A DNA stretch of 12,025 nt from SCUN01 sp964343975 (GTDB lineage Bacteria; Acidobacteriota; Vicinamibacteria; Vicinamibacterales; SCN-69-37). This document shows, piece after piece, positions 1-5,509 of this stretch. Position 1 is the first letter of the stretch; each line of letters opens with the position of its first letter. The position numbers and the translations under genes were made by a program. The DNA lies in NCBI GenBank assembly GCA_964343975.1, contig CAYFLU010000102.1, positions 1-12,025 of the forward strand, written 5' to 3'. The notes under the pieces were generated by a model. The model worked only from the letters and a program-made list of their open reading frames with translations, did no database searches and was not told the DNA's origin.

Positions 1-1
1 G

Positions 2-46
2 CTGATCGACGCCGCACTGCACCGCACGGAACTGACCCATTTCTGA
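2..46 (+). CDS. Possible 3' end of an upstream gene (partial)
   Basis: An open frame enters from the left edge and reads LIDAALHRTELTHF before a TGA at 44-46. The composition is ordinary for a protein C terminus and it lies on the same strand as, and just upstream of, the next gene. Fourteen codons are too few to identify a family, and another frame is also open at the edge, so this is only a plausible gene tail. Confidence 0.3.
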   Translation: MIDAALHRTELTHF

Positions 47-87
47 CCGCAGTGGCGGTTCCGGACCGGGTGAGAGAAGATGACGCG

Positions 88-657
88 GTGACTCCATCAT
101 CGACACCCAACGTGACCATTCACATGGCCGCCAGTCTTGACGGCTTCATCGCGCGGCGGGATGGCCGCGTGGACTGGATGGAGACCGTCGATCACTACGA
201 TGCCGGCGAGACGATGACCGGCGAGATGGTGGCGGAGTTCCTCAAGACCATCGACTGCTACGTGATGGGCTCGAAGACGTACGAAACCGCGCTGGGGTTC
301 GAGTCGGCCGGTCACGGATGGGCGTACGGCGATACGCCGACGATCGTGCTCACCAATCGCGCGTTGCGGCAGGCGCGGCCGACGGTGTCGTTTGCCTCGG
401 GCGATCTGGCGCAGGTCATCACGCAGTTGAAGGAACGCTATGCGTCGATCTGGGTCGTCGGCGGCGGCCGTGTGGCGGGGGAATGCCTCCGCCGTGGTCT
501 CGCCGATGAAGTGCGCTACTCGATCCTGCCGGTGGTGATCGGCGACGGCGTGCCCTTCTTCGCCGGCCTCGACACGGACGTGTCGCTGCATTTGCTCGAA
601 TCGAAGGCCTACACCACCGGCATGGTCGCGCTGCGCTATCAGGTCCATCGCGCGTGA
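88..657 (+). CDS. Dihydrofolate reductase family protein (RibD C-terminal domain)
   Basis: Predicted NADPH-dependent reductase of the DHFR/RibD_C fold, about 189 aa, cytoplasmic; the substrate is not known for this branch (YwjB/YyaP-like proteins). Visible family landmarks, counted from the GTG at 88: the N-terminal strand and loop IHMAASLDGFIARRDG (11-26), YVMGSKTYE (58-66) corresponding to the 'MG..TYE' nucleotide-binding region, VVGGGRVAGECLRRGLADE (123-141) as the glycine-rich loop, and LPVVIGDGVPFF (147-158), all in the usual order and spacing. I prefer the GTG at 88 because a purine-rich stretch (GAGAGAAGA, 72-80) lies about 7 bases before it and because family members normally start a few residues before the first strand. 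A GTG at 52 would add 12 non-conserved residues. The stop overlaps the next gene's start (GTGA), which suggests cotranslation with the hydrolase. It is not a classical folate DHFR: it resembles the RibD_C type throughout. Confidence 0.85.
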   Translation: MTPSSTPNVTIHMAASLDGFIARRDGRVDWMETVDHYDAGETMTGEMVAEFLKTIDCYVMGSKTYETALGFESAGHGWAYGDTPTIVLTNRALRQARPTVSFASGDLAQVITQLKERYASIWVVGGGRVAGECLRRGLADEVRYSILPVVIGDGVPFFAGLDTDVSLHLLESKAYTTGMVALRYQVHRA

Positions 658-1481
658 CGATGCACCCGCACACGTCGCGTCTCGCGATCGGCGACGTGAC
701 GCTCGCGTATTCCCGCCGCGGCGCGGGCGAGCCTGTGCTGTTCATTCAAGGTGTCGGTGTGCATGGCCACGGCTGGCAACCGCAGGTCGAGGCGCTGAGC
801 TCGTCGTTCGACTGTCTGTGGTTCGACAACCGCGGCATCGGCGAGAGCACGCCCATCCCGAAGACGCTGACCATTCGTGAGATGGCCGATGATGCGGCGG
901 CGCTGATGGCGGCGCAGGGCTGGACCGCTGCGCACGTCGTCGGCCATTCGATGGGCGGACTGATTGCGCAGCGGCTCGCGCTCACGCATCGCTCGCGCGT
1001 GAAGAGCCTGTCGCTGCTGTGTACGTTCGCGCGCGGTCGCGATGCCGGCGCCTCCGCGCGGATGGCGTGGGTCGGGCTGCGCAGTCGCGTGGGCCCTCGT
1101 CGGTGGCGCCGCGCCGCGTTTCTCGAGATGCTGGCGCCGGGCGACGCGCTGCGCGGTGTGGACCGCGAGTCGTATGCCGCTGCGCTGGCGCCGCTTTTCG
1201 GTCATGACCTTGCGGATCACTCGCCGATGGAGATGCGGCAGCTGTCGGCCGTGCGTCGTGAGGACGTCAGCGCGGAACTGGCGCAACTCGCGGGGCTGCC
1301 CACGCTCGTCGTGAGCGGCGCGCACGATCCCATCGTGCCGCCGGCCATCGGTGCCGACCTTGCGGCTGCCATTTCCGGCGCGCGATTCGTGGTGCTCGAC
1401 GATCAGTCGCACGGCGCGCCGATTCTGGCGGCCGAGCGAATCAACGCACTGCTCCGCGACCACATCGCGGCTGTGCGCTGA
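654..1481 (+). CDS. Alpha/beta-fold hydrolase
   Basis: Predicted cytoplasmic alpha/beta hydrolase of 275 aa; no signal peptide. The complete catalytic triad can be read: nucleophile Ser99 in the elbow GHSMGG (97-102), acid Asp225 in SGAHDPIVPP (221-230), and His253 in DDQSHGAPI (249-257). The oxyanion-hole region is around IQGVGVHGHGW (31-41), where the more common HG motif is replaced by QGVG, and FDNRGIGES (57-65) is the usual strand-4 motif. The arrangement resembles esterase, 3-oxoadipate enol-lactonase or haloperoxidase-like members, but the substrate cannot be assigned. The start is either GTG 654, overlapping the preceding stop by 4 bases, or ATG 660; there is no clear Shine-Dalgarno sequence for either. 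It is likely cotranscribed with the RibD_C reductase. Confidence 0.88.
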   Translation: MTMHPHTSRLAIGDVTLAYSRRGAGEPVLFIQGVGVHGHGWQPQVEALSSSFDCLWFDNRGIGESTPIPKTLTIREMADDAAALMAAQGWTAAHVVGHSMGGLIAQRLALTHRSRVKSLSLLCTFARGRDAGASARMAWVGLRSRVGPRRWRRAAFLEMLAPGDALRGVDRESYAAALAPLFGHDLADHSPMEMRQLSAVRREDVSAELAQLAGLPTLVVSGAHDPIVPPAIGADLAAAISGARFVVLDDQSHGAPILAAERINALLRDHIAAVR

Positions 1482-1484
1482 TGG

Positions 1485-1490
1485 CACAAT
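1485..1490 (+). promoter_or_regulatory. Weak candidate extended -10 box for the nitrilase gene
   Basis: CACAAT preceded by TGG gives an extended -10-like element (TG-n-CACAAT) just after the hydrolase stop. It would place a transcription start near 1497, about 7 bases before the nitrilase ATG at 1504. No convincing -35 is present and the first base of the hexamer is off consensus, so this is suggestive only. Confidence 0.3.
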
Positions 1491-1503
1491 AGCCCCACCG
1501 CCC

Positions 1504-2301
1504 ATGTCGAGCATTCGCATCGCCCTCGCGAACATTCGCATCCCGTCGTCGCGCGAGGAATCCGTTGTGCTGGCGACGGCAGCGATTGCCGAGGCGGGCC
1601 GACAGCGCGCGTCGATCGTCTGCTTTCCGGAGTGCTATGTGCCCGGCTACCGCTGGCCCGGCGTGACGATGCCGCCGCCGGACGCGGCGTTTCTGGAACG
1701 CGCATGGCGTGACGTGGCGGAGGCCGCGAGGGCCGCGGCGATCACCGTGATTCTCGGTACGGAGCGCATCACTGAGCGTGGACTGCAGATCTCCGCCGCC
1801 GTGTTCAACGCGGATGGATCGCTCGCCGGCTTCCAGGACAAGACGCAGCTCGATCCCTCCGAAGAAGCGACATATCCCGCATTCGGGGCGGAGCGGCGTG
1901 TGTTCACGGCCGGTCCACTCACGTTCGGTGTGGTGATCTGCCACGAAGGCTGGCGCTATCCGGAAACCGTGCGCTGGGCCGCGCGCCGGGGTGTGCACGT
2001 GGTGTTTCATCCGCACGCGCACGTGGCCGAACCCGGAAGCTATCGGCCGACGACCTTCGCGGATCACGGCAACACATTTCACGAGAAGGCGATCCTCTGC
2101 CGCGCGGCCGAGAACACGTGCTATGTCGCGTCGGTGAATGCGGCGAGCGCCGGATCCGGCACGACATCGGCGAGCGCCAATCCCGACGGCACGGTCTTGT
2201 GCTGGCAACCGTACGGACAGGACGGCCTCCTCGTGGCCGATCTTGATCTCACTCTGGCGACACGGCAGCTGGCCTCGCGCTGCCGCACCTCGCCGCTCTG
2301 A
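1504..2301 (+). CDS. Carbon-nitrogen hydrolase (nitrilase superfamily)
   Basis: Predicted cytoplasmic amidase or nitrilase-fold enzyme, 265 aa from the ATG at 1504, a typical single-domain length. The Glu-Lys-Cys catalytic set is readable: Glu43 in VCFPECYVPGY (39-49), Lys113 in FQDKTQL (110-116), and Cys146 in VVICHEGWRYPE (143-154). C-terminal elements also match the fold, including AAENTCYVASVNA (201-213) before the final strands and an NPDGTVL motif (226-232). The Cys is followed by His-Glu, as in several amidase branches. An upstream in-frame region is open back to 1351 but overlaps the hydrolase gene and shows no family similarity, so ATG 1504 is preferred. It starts 22 bases after the hydrolase and ends exactly where the following membrane-protein frame begins. 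The substrate (a small amide, N-carbamoyl compound or omega-amide) is unknown. Confidence 0.9.
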   Translation: MSSIRIALANIRIPSSREESVVLATAAIAEAGRQRASIVCFPECYVPGYRWPGVTMPPPDAAFLERAWRDVAEAARAAAITVILGTERITERGLQISAAVFNADGSLAGFQDKTQLDPSEEATYPAFGAERRVFTAGPLTFGVVICHEGWRYPETVRWAARRGVHVVFHPHAHVAEPGSYRPTTFADHGNTFHEKAILCRAAENTCYVASVNAASAGSGTTSASANPDGTVLCWQPYGQDGLLVADLDLTLATRQLASRCRTSPL

Positions 2302-3135
2302 GTGCGGTCGATGTTCGCGCCAGCACGCCGACATCACGTCTTGAACTTGTGGCTGCTGGGAGTGCCGTCGCTTTTCACGAGCGGCGCCGTGATGCAACTG
2401 GCCGGCGCCCCACCCGCGCTGATGATCGTGCAGGTCGGTGCCGCGATGGCGGCGCTCGCGATCGCCTGGGGCAGCCGGCCGCTGTGGCAACGCGTGAGCG
2501 CGACAGGTGTGATCACGATCTGTCTGCTGGCCACCGTCGCCTGTGCCAGCCCGCTCGTCGGGCACGGCGACGGTCCGCAGCGCTGGTGGCATCTCGGCGG
2601 TGTCACCCTGTACGTCGCATCGATCGTGGTGCCGACGTGTCTTGTGCTGTGCGGTCGCACGCCGCCAGATCCGGCTCGTCCGCTCATCGCCTCTGCCGCG
2701 GCGCTCGTGCCGCTCGCTCTGGTGCTGGCGCTCCAACCGGATCTGTCACAGGTGCTCGCCATCACCGCGGCTGTTGCGATGATTCTCTGGCAGCACGACG
2801 CACCGCGGCCGCTTGCTTTCGGCGTGAGCGCGAGTCTGCTCGGCGCCATCGGGCTGGCTCGGCAAACGCCGGATCCCTACCTGCCGGTGCCGTACGTCGA
2901 AGGGGTGCTGTTCACCGCGTGGCACCACTCGCTCGTCGTCGCCGGCGCGGTCGTCGCGTCGGCTGTGGTGCTGATCGGTGGACTGGCGCGGCATCGAACG
3001 CTGCGACCCGCGGCAGCGTACCTTGCGGTGCTCTCCGTCTGTGCCATCGCGGGAATCACACCCGCTCCGCTCGTCGGCTACGGCAGTGGCCCGTGGCTCG
3101 GCTTTGGCCTCTTCGTCGGGGCCGCCTTAGAGTGA
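2302..3135 (+). CDS. Divergent, shortened SEDS-like (FtsW/RodA-type) membrane protein
   Basis: Integral membrane protein of 277 aa with about ten hydrophobic segments (roughly 13-33, 38-57, 66-84, 99-118, 128-145, 149-164, 171-187, 207-227, 236-251, 258-275). The order of landmarks follows SEDS glycosyltransferases: GPQRWWHLGG (91-100) sits where FtsW/RodA have G-A-R-R-W-x-x-L-G; LALQPDLSQV (142-151) matches the L-x-P-D-L/F-G-T loop; LPVPYVEGVLFTAW (194-207) occupies the place of the T-D-F-I-F segment; and TPAPLVGYGSGPWLGFGLF (253-271) mimics the terminal P-L-P-F-x-S-Y-G-G helix. It is about 100 aa shorter than FtsW/RodA, lacks the Q-P-S-E motif (Tyr-Val-Ala-Ser instead), and the catalytic Asp of the T-D-F motif is not conserved. 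The start is GTG 2302, directly after the nitrilase stop, or ATG 2311. The stop overlaps the secreted glycosidase gene by one base, suggesting coupled expression. The SEDS assignment is from motif reading only; an unrelated ten-helix protein remains possible. Confidence 0.55.
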   Translation: MRSMFAPARRHHVLNLWLLGVPSLFTSGAVMQLAGAPPALMIVQVGAAMAALAIAWGSRPLWQRVSATGVITICLLATVACASPLVGHGDGPQRWWHLGGVTLYVASIVVPTCLVLCGRTPPDPARPLIASAAALVPLALVLALQPDLSQVLAITAAVAMILWQHDAPRPLAFGVSASLLGAIGLARQTPDPYLPVPYVEGVLFTAWHHSLVVAGAVVASAVVLIGGLARHRTLRPAAAYLAVLSVCAIAGITPAPLVGYGSGPWLGFGLFVGAALE

Positions 3136-4049
3136 TGACCATGCGATTCAGTACGGTGATCATCGCGGCGCTGTGTGTGGCGCCGCAGGCGCCGGCACGG
3201 CCGGCGCTGACATACAGCGATCCGGTCGCGACCGCGCCTCGGGCGATTCACGCGCACGTGGTGCAGGTCGACCTGAGCGCGCCCGGCGTGCGCGTGATGC
3301 TCACGCCGCCCTCGGGCGATCGCGAGACCGTCCGTCAGACGACGGCGGACTTCGTCCGTGAACAGCACGCGCAGGCCGGGATCAACGGCCACTTCTTCCT
3401 CCCGTTTCCCTCCGCAGACACGACGGCCTGGCTGATCGGTCTGGCCGCATCGGACGGGCGCGTCTACTCCGCGTGCGAAACGCCGGAGCAGAACTACGCG
3501 ATCGTGGCGAATGCGCCGGCGATCAACATCGATCGCGACAACCACGCGTCGATCGTCCATTGCGACACGACGGCGAGCGATCGCACGCGCGTCCGCGAAG
3601 GTGTCACGCTGTGGACCACCATTGCCGGTTCCGCGCAGATCGTGACGGACGGCGCGGTCACGATCCCTGTGTATCGTGACGACACGCATCCCGACGGTGC
3701 GCTCACGCCCGGAGGACCGAGCCAGTACAGCAATGCGAAGTCGTGGTACGACGTCGTGACGGCGCGCTCGGCGCTCGGCATCTCGCGCGATGGCCGCACG
3801 CTCACGCTCTTCACGGTGGATGTGCGCAACGGCAGCCAGGGCATGGCCGTCCGCGAAGTCGCCGAGTGGCTCGTGGAGCGCTACGGCGTGTGGAATGCCC
3901 TCAACATCGATGGCGGCGGCTCGACGTCGCTGGCAATGGCCGATGCCGCCACGGGGGACGTGCGGCTCGTGAACACCTCTTCCGACAATCCGGCAGGGCG
4001 GTCCGTGGGAAGCTCGCTGATCGTCTTCGCACCGCGCCGCATTCCCTGA
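3135..4049 (+). CDS. Secreted phosphodiester glycosidase family protein (NAGPA domain, DUF2233)
   Basis: A 304-aa exported protein with a short signal peptide (MTMRFSTVIIAALCVAPQAPA, cleavage near 21-23) and one NAGPA domain. The hallmark is the active-site stretch ALNIDGGGSTSLAM (255-268), preceded by SALGISRDGRTLTLFTVDV (212-230) and AVREVAEWLVERYGVWNA (238-255), all in family order; INGHFF (83-88) is the conserved early strand. The C-terminal block NPAGRSVGSSLIVF (285-298) corresponds to the closing 'R-x-V-x-x-x-L' segment. The family is named for human uncovering enzyme and its bacterial members act on envelope or extracellular glycans; the exact substrate here is unknown. The ATG at 3135 overlaps the previous stop (TGATG); ATG 3141 is an alternative in the same frame. 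Position after a membrane protein of possible cell-envelope role hints at, but does not prove, an envelope function. Confidence 0.88.
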   Translation: MTMRFSTVIIAALCVAPQAPARPALTYSDPVATAPRAIHAHVVQVDLSAPGVRVMLTPPSGDRETVRQTTADFVREQHAQAGINGHFFLPFPSADTTAWLIGLAASDGRVYSACETPEQNYAIVANAPAINIDRDNHASIVHCDTTASDRTRVREGVTLWTTIAGSAQIVTDGAVTIPVYRDDTHPDGALTPGGPSQYSNAKSWYDVVTARSALGISRDGRTLTLFTVDVRNGSQGMAVREVAEWLVERYGVWNALNIDGGGSTSLAMADAATGDVRLVNTSSDNPAGRSVGSSLIVFAPRRIP

Positions 4050-4051
4050 GA

Positions 4052-4067
4052 CTCGTACAATCACGAG
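4052..4067. promoter_or_regulatory. Perfect dyad over the -10 box (possible operator)
   Basis: CTCGT (4052-4056), six bases, then ACGAG (4063-4067): a perfect 5-bp-arm inverted repeat whose left arm includes the first base of the TACAAT box and whose right arm abuts the ATG at 4068. This position would suit a repressor site; the arms are short enough that chance is possible. Confidence 0.3.
4056..4061 (+). promoter_or_regulatory. -10 box for a leaderless DUF1801 transcript
   Basis: TACAAT ends exactly seven bases before the A of the ATG at 4068, so a normal -10 geometry would start the RNA at the start codon itself. There is no Shine-Dalgarno sequence in the 18-bp gap (4050-4067), which agrees with a leaderless mRNA. 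No clear -35 is seen. Confidence 0.5.
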
Positions 4068-4451
4068 ATGAAGACTTCAACGGCCGCTCCAACAACAGTG
4101 GACGAGTACATCGCGGCGTGCCCGCCCGACGTGCGGCCGATCCTGAAGAAGGTGCGCGCCGCGATCAAGAAGGCAGCGCCCGGCGCCGAAGAGGTCATCA
4201 GTTACCGCATGCCCGCGATTCGCTACGGCGAAGGCCGCCGCCCGGTCGTGTACTACGCGGCCGCGCGGAACCATCTGGGCGTGTATCCGATGGCGTCCAC
4301 CATCACCCGGTTCAAACACGAGCTGAAGCACTACCGCCACGCCAAGGGCTCGATCCAGTTTCCGTGGACCGGCAAGATGCCCATCGACCTCATCACGAAG
4401 ATCGTGAAGTTCCGCGTGAAGGAAGCCCGCGAGGCGCTGGCGCGCAACTGA
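4068..4451 (+). CDS. DUF1801 (YdhG-like) domain protein
   Basis: A small cytoplasmic protein of 127 aa filling one DUF1801/YdhG-like domain (the family with the YdhG/frataxin-like alpha-beta fold, sometimes labelled 'iron chaperone' by fold analogy only). Conserved pieces in order: TVDEYIAACPPDVRPIL (10-26), ISYRMPAIRY (44-53), VVYYAAARNHLGVYP (60-74), a central ELKHYRHAKGSIQFPW (85-100), and LITKIVKFRVKEA (108-120), matching the usual 'S-K-G-A-I-Q-F-P' and 'I-V-x-F-R-V-x-E' positions. The length is normal for a stand-alone member. It begins at a probable leaderless promoter and its TGA overlaps the next ATG by one base, so it is probably translated together with the TrmO-methyltransferase fusion. 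The molecular function of the family is not established. Confidence 0.88.
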   Translation: MKTSTAAPTTVDEYIAACPPDVRPILKKVRAAIKKAAPGAEEVISYRMPAIRYGEGRRPVVYYAAARNHLGVYPMASTITRFKHELKHYRHAKGSIQFPWTGKMPIDLITKIVKFRVKEAREALARN

Positions 4452-5509
4452 TGACGTCGATCACCCTCACCCCCATCGGCGTTGTCCGCAGCCCGCACAC
4501 CGAGACCTCACAGGTGCCGAAGGGGTGCGGAGCCCAGCATGACGCCGAGGGCACGATCGAGATCCGCGAAGATCTCGCCGCGGGTCTGCAGGATATCGAG
4601 GGCTTCTCTCACCTGTACGTGATCTGGTCGTTCGACCGGTTACCCGACGATGCGGTGGAGCTGGTGTCGGCGCCGCCAACAGACACGCGGCCGCACGGCG
4701 TCTTTGCGAGCCGTTCGCCGAGGCGGCCGAATCATCTGGGGCTGACGGTTGTGCGCCTGCTTGGTCGCGAGGGCCGCGTGCTGCGCGTGGCCGGCCTCGA
4801 CATGCTCGACGGCACGCCCGTGCTCGACATCAAGCCGTATCTGTCGAACGTGCCGCCGCAGGATCTGCGACGCGGTTGGCTCGCCGAGGCGGAAGCCGCG
4901 AGAGCGCAGGCGCACTGGGACGGCGTGTATACGACGAAGTCCTCCACCGCGGTGAGTTGGTACGCGCCGCACCTTGATGACTCTCTGGCCGCGATCACGG
5001 CGATGAGTGCGCCGGACGCCCGGGTGATCGACGTGGGCGGCGGCGCCTCCACGCTCGTTGACGATCTGCTCTCGCGTGGTTATCGCCATCTGACCGTGCT
5101 CGACGTCTCGTCCGCGGCGCTCGGCATCGCGCAAGAGCGCCTAGGGCCGCGCGCGCGTGACGTGCACTGGATGGCGTCCAATGTGCTGTCGGCGTCGCTG
5201 GAGTCCGCCGCCTTCGACGTGTGGCACGACCGCGCCGTGTTTCACTTCCTCACGGATCCGATTCATCGGGCCGCCTATGTGGCGCAGTTGCGACACGCTG
5301 TGGCGCCCGGTGGGCTCGCCGTGATCTCGACGTTCTCGTTGAGCGGGCCGAAGAAGTGCAGCGGCCTGTCGATCGTGCAGTACGACGCGGCCTCGCTTTC
5401 ACGCGAACTCGGCGAGGACCTGTCGTTGATTGACGCCGTCGACCTTGAGCACACCACGCCGTCCGGCGGCGTGCAGCGCTTCGTGCGCTGCCGGTTCCGT
5501 CGCCGGTAG
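4451..5509 (+). CDS. TrmO (tRNA m6t6A37 methyltransferase) fused to a class I SAM methyltransferase
   Basis: A 352-aa two-domain protein. Residues about 1-145 are a TrmO/TsaA-type domain (UPF0066; methylates N6 of t6A37 in tRNA, using SAM): PIGVVRSPH (8-16), GFSHLYVIWSFDR (51-63), the signature GVFASRSPRRPNHLGLTVVR (83-102), and LDMLDGTPVLDIKPYL (116-131). After a short linker, residues about 153-350 are a complete class I methyltransferase: HWDGVYTTK (155-163), SAM motif I RVIDVGGGAS (191-200), LTVLDVS (214-220), a DVWHDRAVFHFLTD segment (256-269), and a C-terminal QRFVRCRF (342-349). The frame is continuous across the linker. The start ATG overlaps the DUF1801 stop (TGATG). The last 111 bp are also read, on the other strand, as the end of dabA. 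E. coli TrmO has a different small C-terminal domain; here the methyltransferase takes that place. The substrate of the second domain is unknown. Confidence 0.87.
   Translation: MTSITLTPIGVVRSPHTETSQVPKGCGAQHDAEGTIEIREDLAAGLQDIEGFSHLYVIWSFDRLPDDAVELVSAPPTDTRPHGVFASRSPRRPNHLGLTVVRLLGREGRVLRVAGLDMLDGTPVLDIKPYLSNVPPQDLRRGWLAEAEAARAQAHWDGVYTTKSSTAVSWYAPHLDDSLAAITAMSAPDARVIDVGGGASTLVDDLLSRGYRHLTVLDVSSAALGIAQERLGPRARDVHWMASNVLSASLESAAFDVWHDRAVFHFLTDPIHRAAYVAQLRHAVAPGGLAVISTFSLSGPKKCSGLSIVQYDAASLSRELGEDLSLIDAVDLEHTTPSGGVQRFVRCRFRRR

Noticed and set aside
1481..1492. Four-codon mini-ORF ATG-GCA-CAA-TAG after the hydrolase stop
   Set aside because: Too short to support as a gene; the same bases are better explained as a weak -10 element or chance.
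1441..2736. Long minus-strand open frame (431 codons) opposite the nitrilase and membrane protein genes
   Set aside because: Arg/His-rich low-complexity translation with no family motifs; it is the antisense shadow of two well-supported genes in GC-rich DNA.
2349..3134. In-frame extension upstream of the NAGPA-domain gene
   Set aside because: It is Arg-rich, overlaps the membrane-protein gene, and would bury the obvious signal peptide that begins at 3135.
3743..4450. In-frame extension upstream of the TrmO fusion
   Set aside because: It overlaps the glycosidase and DUF1801 genes and lacks similarity; the TrmO domain begins naturally at ATG 4451.
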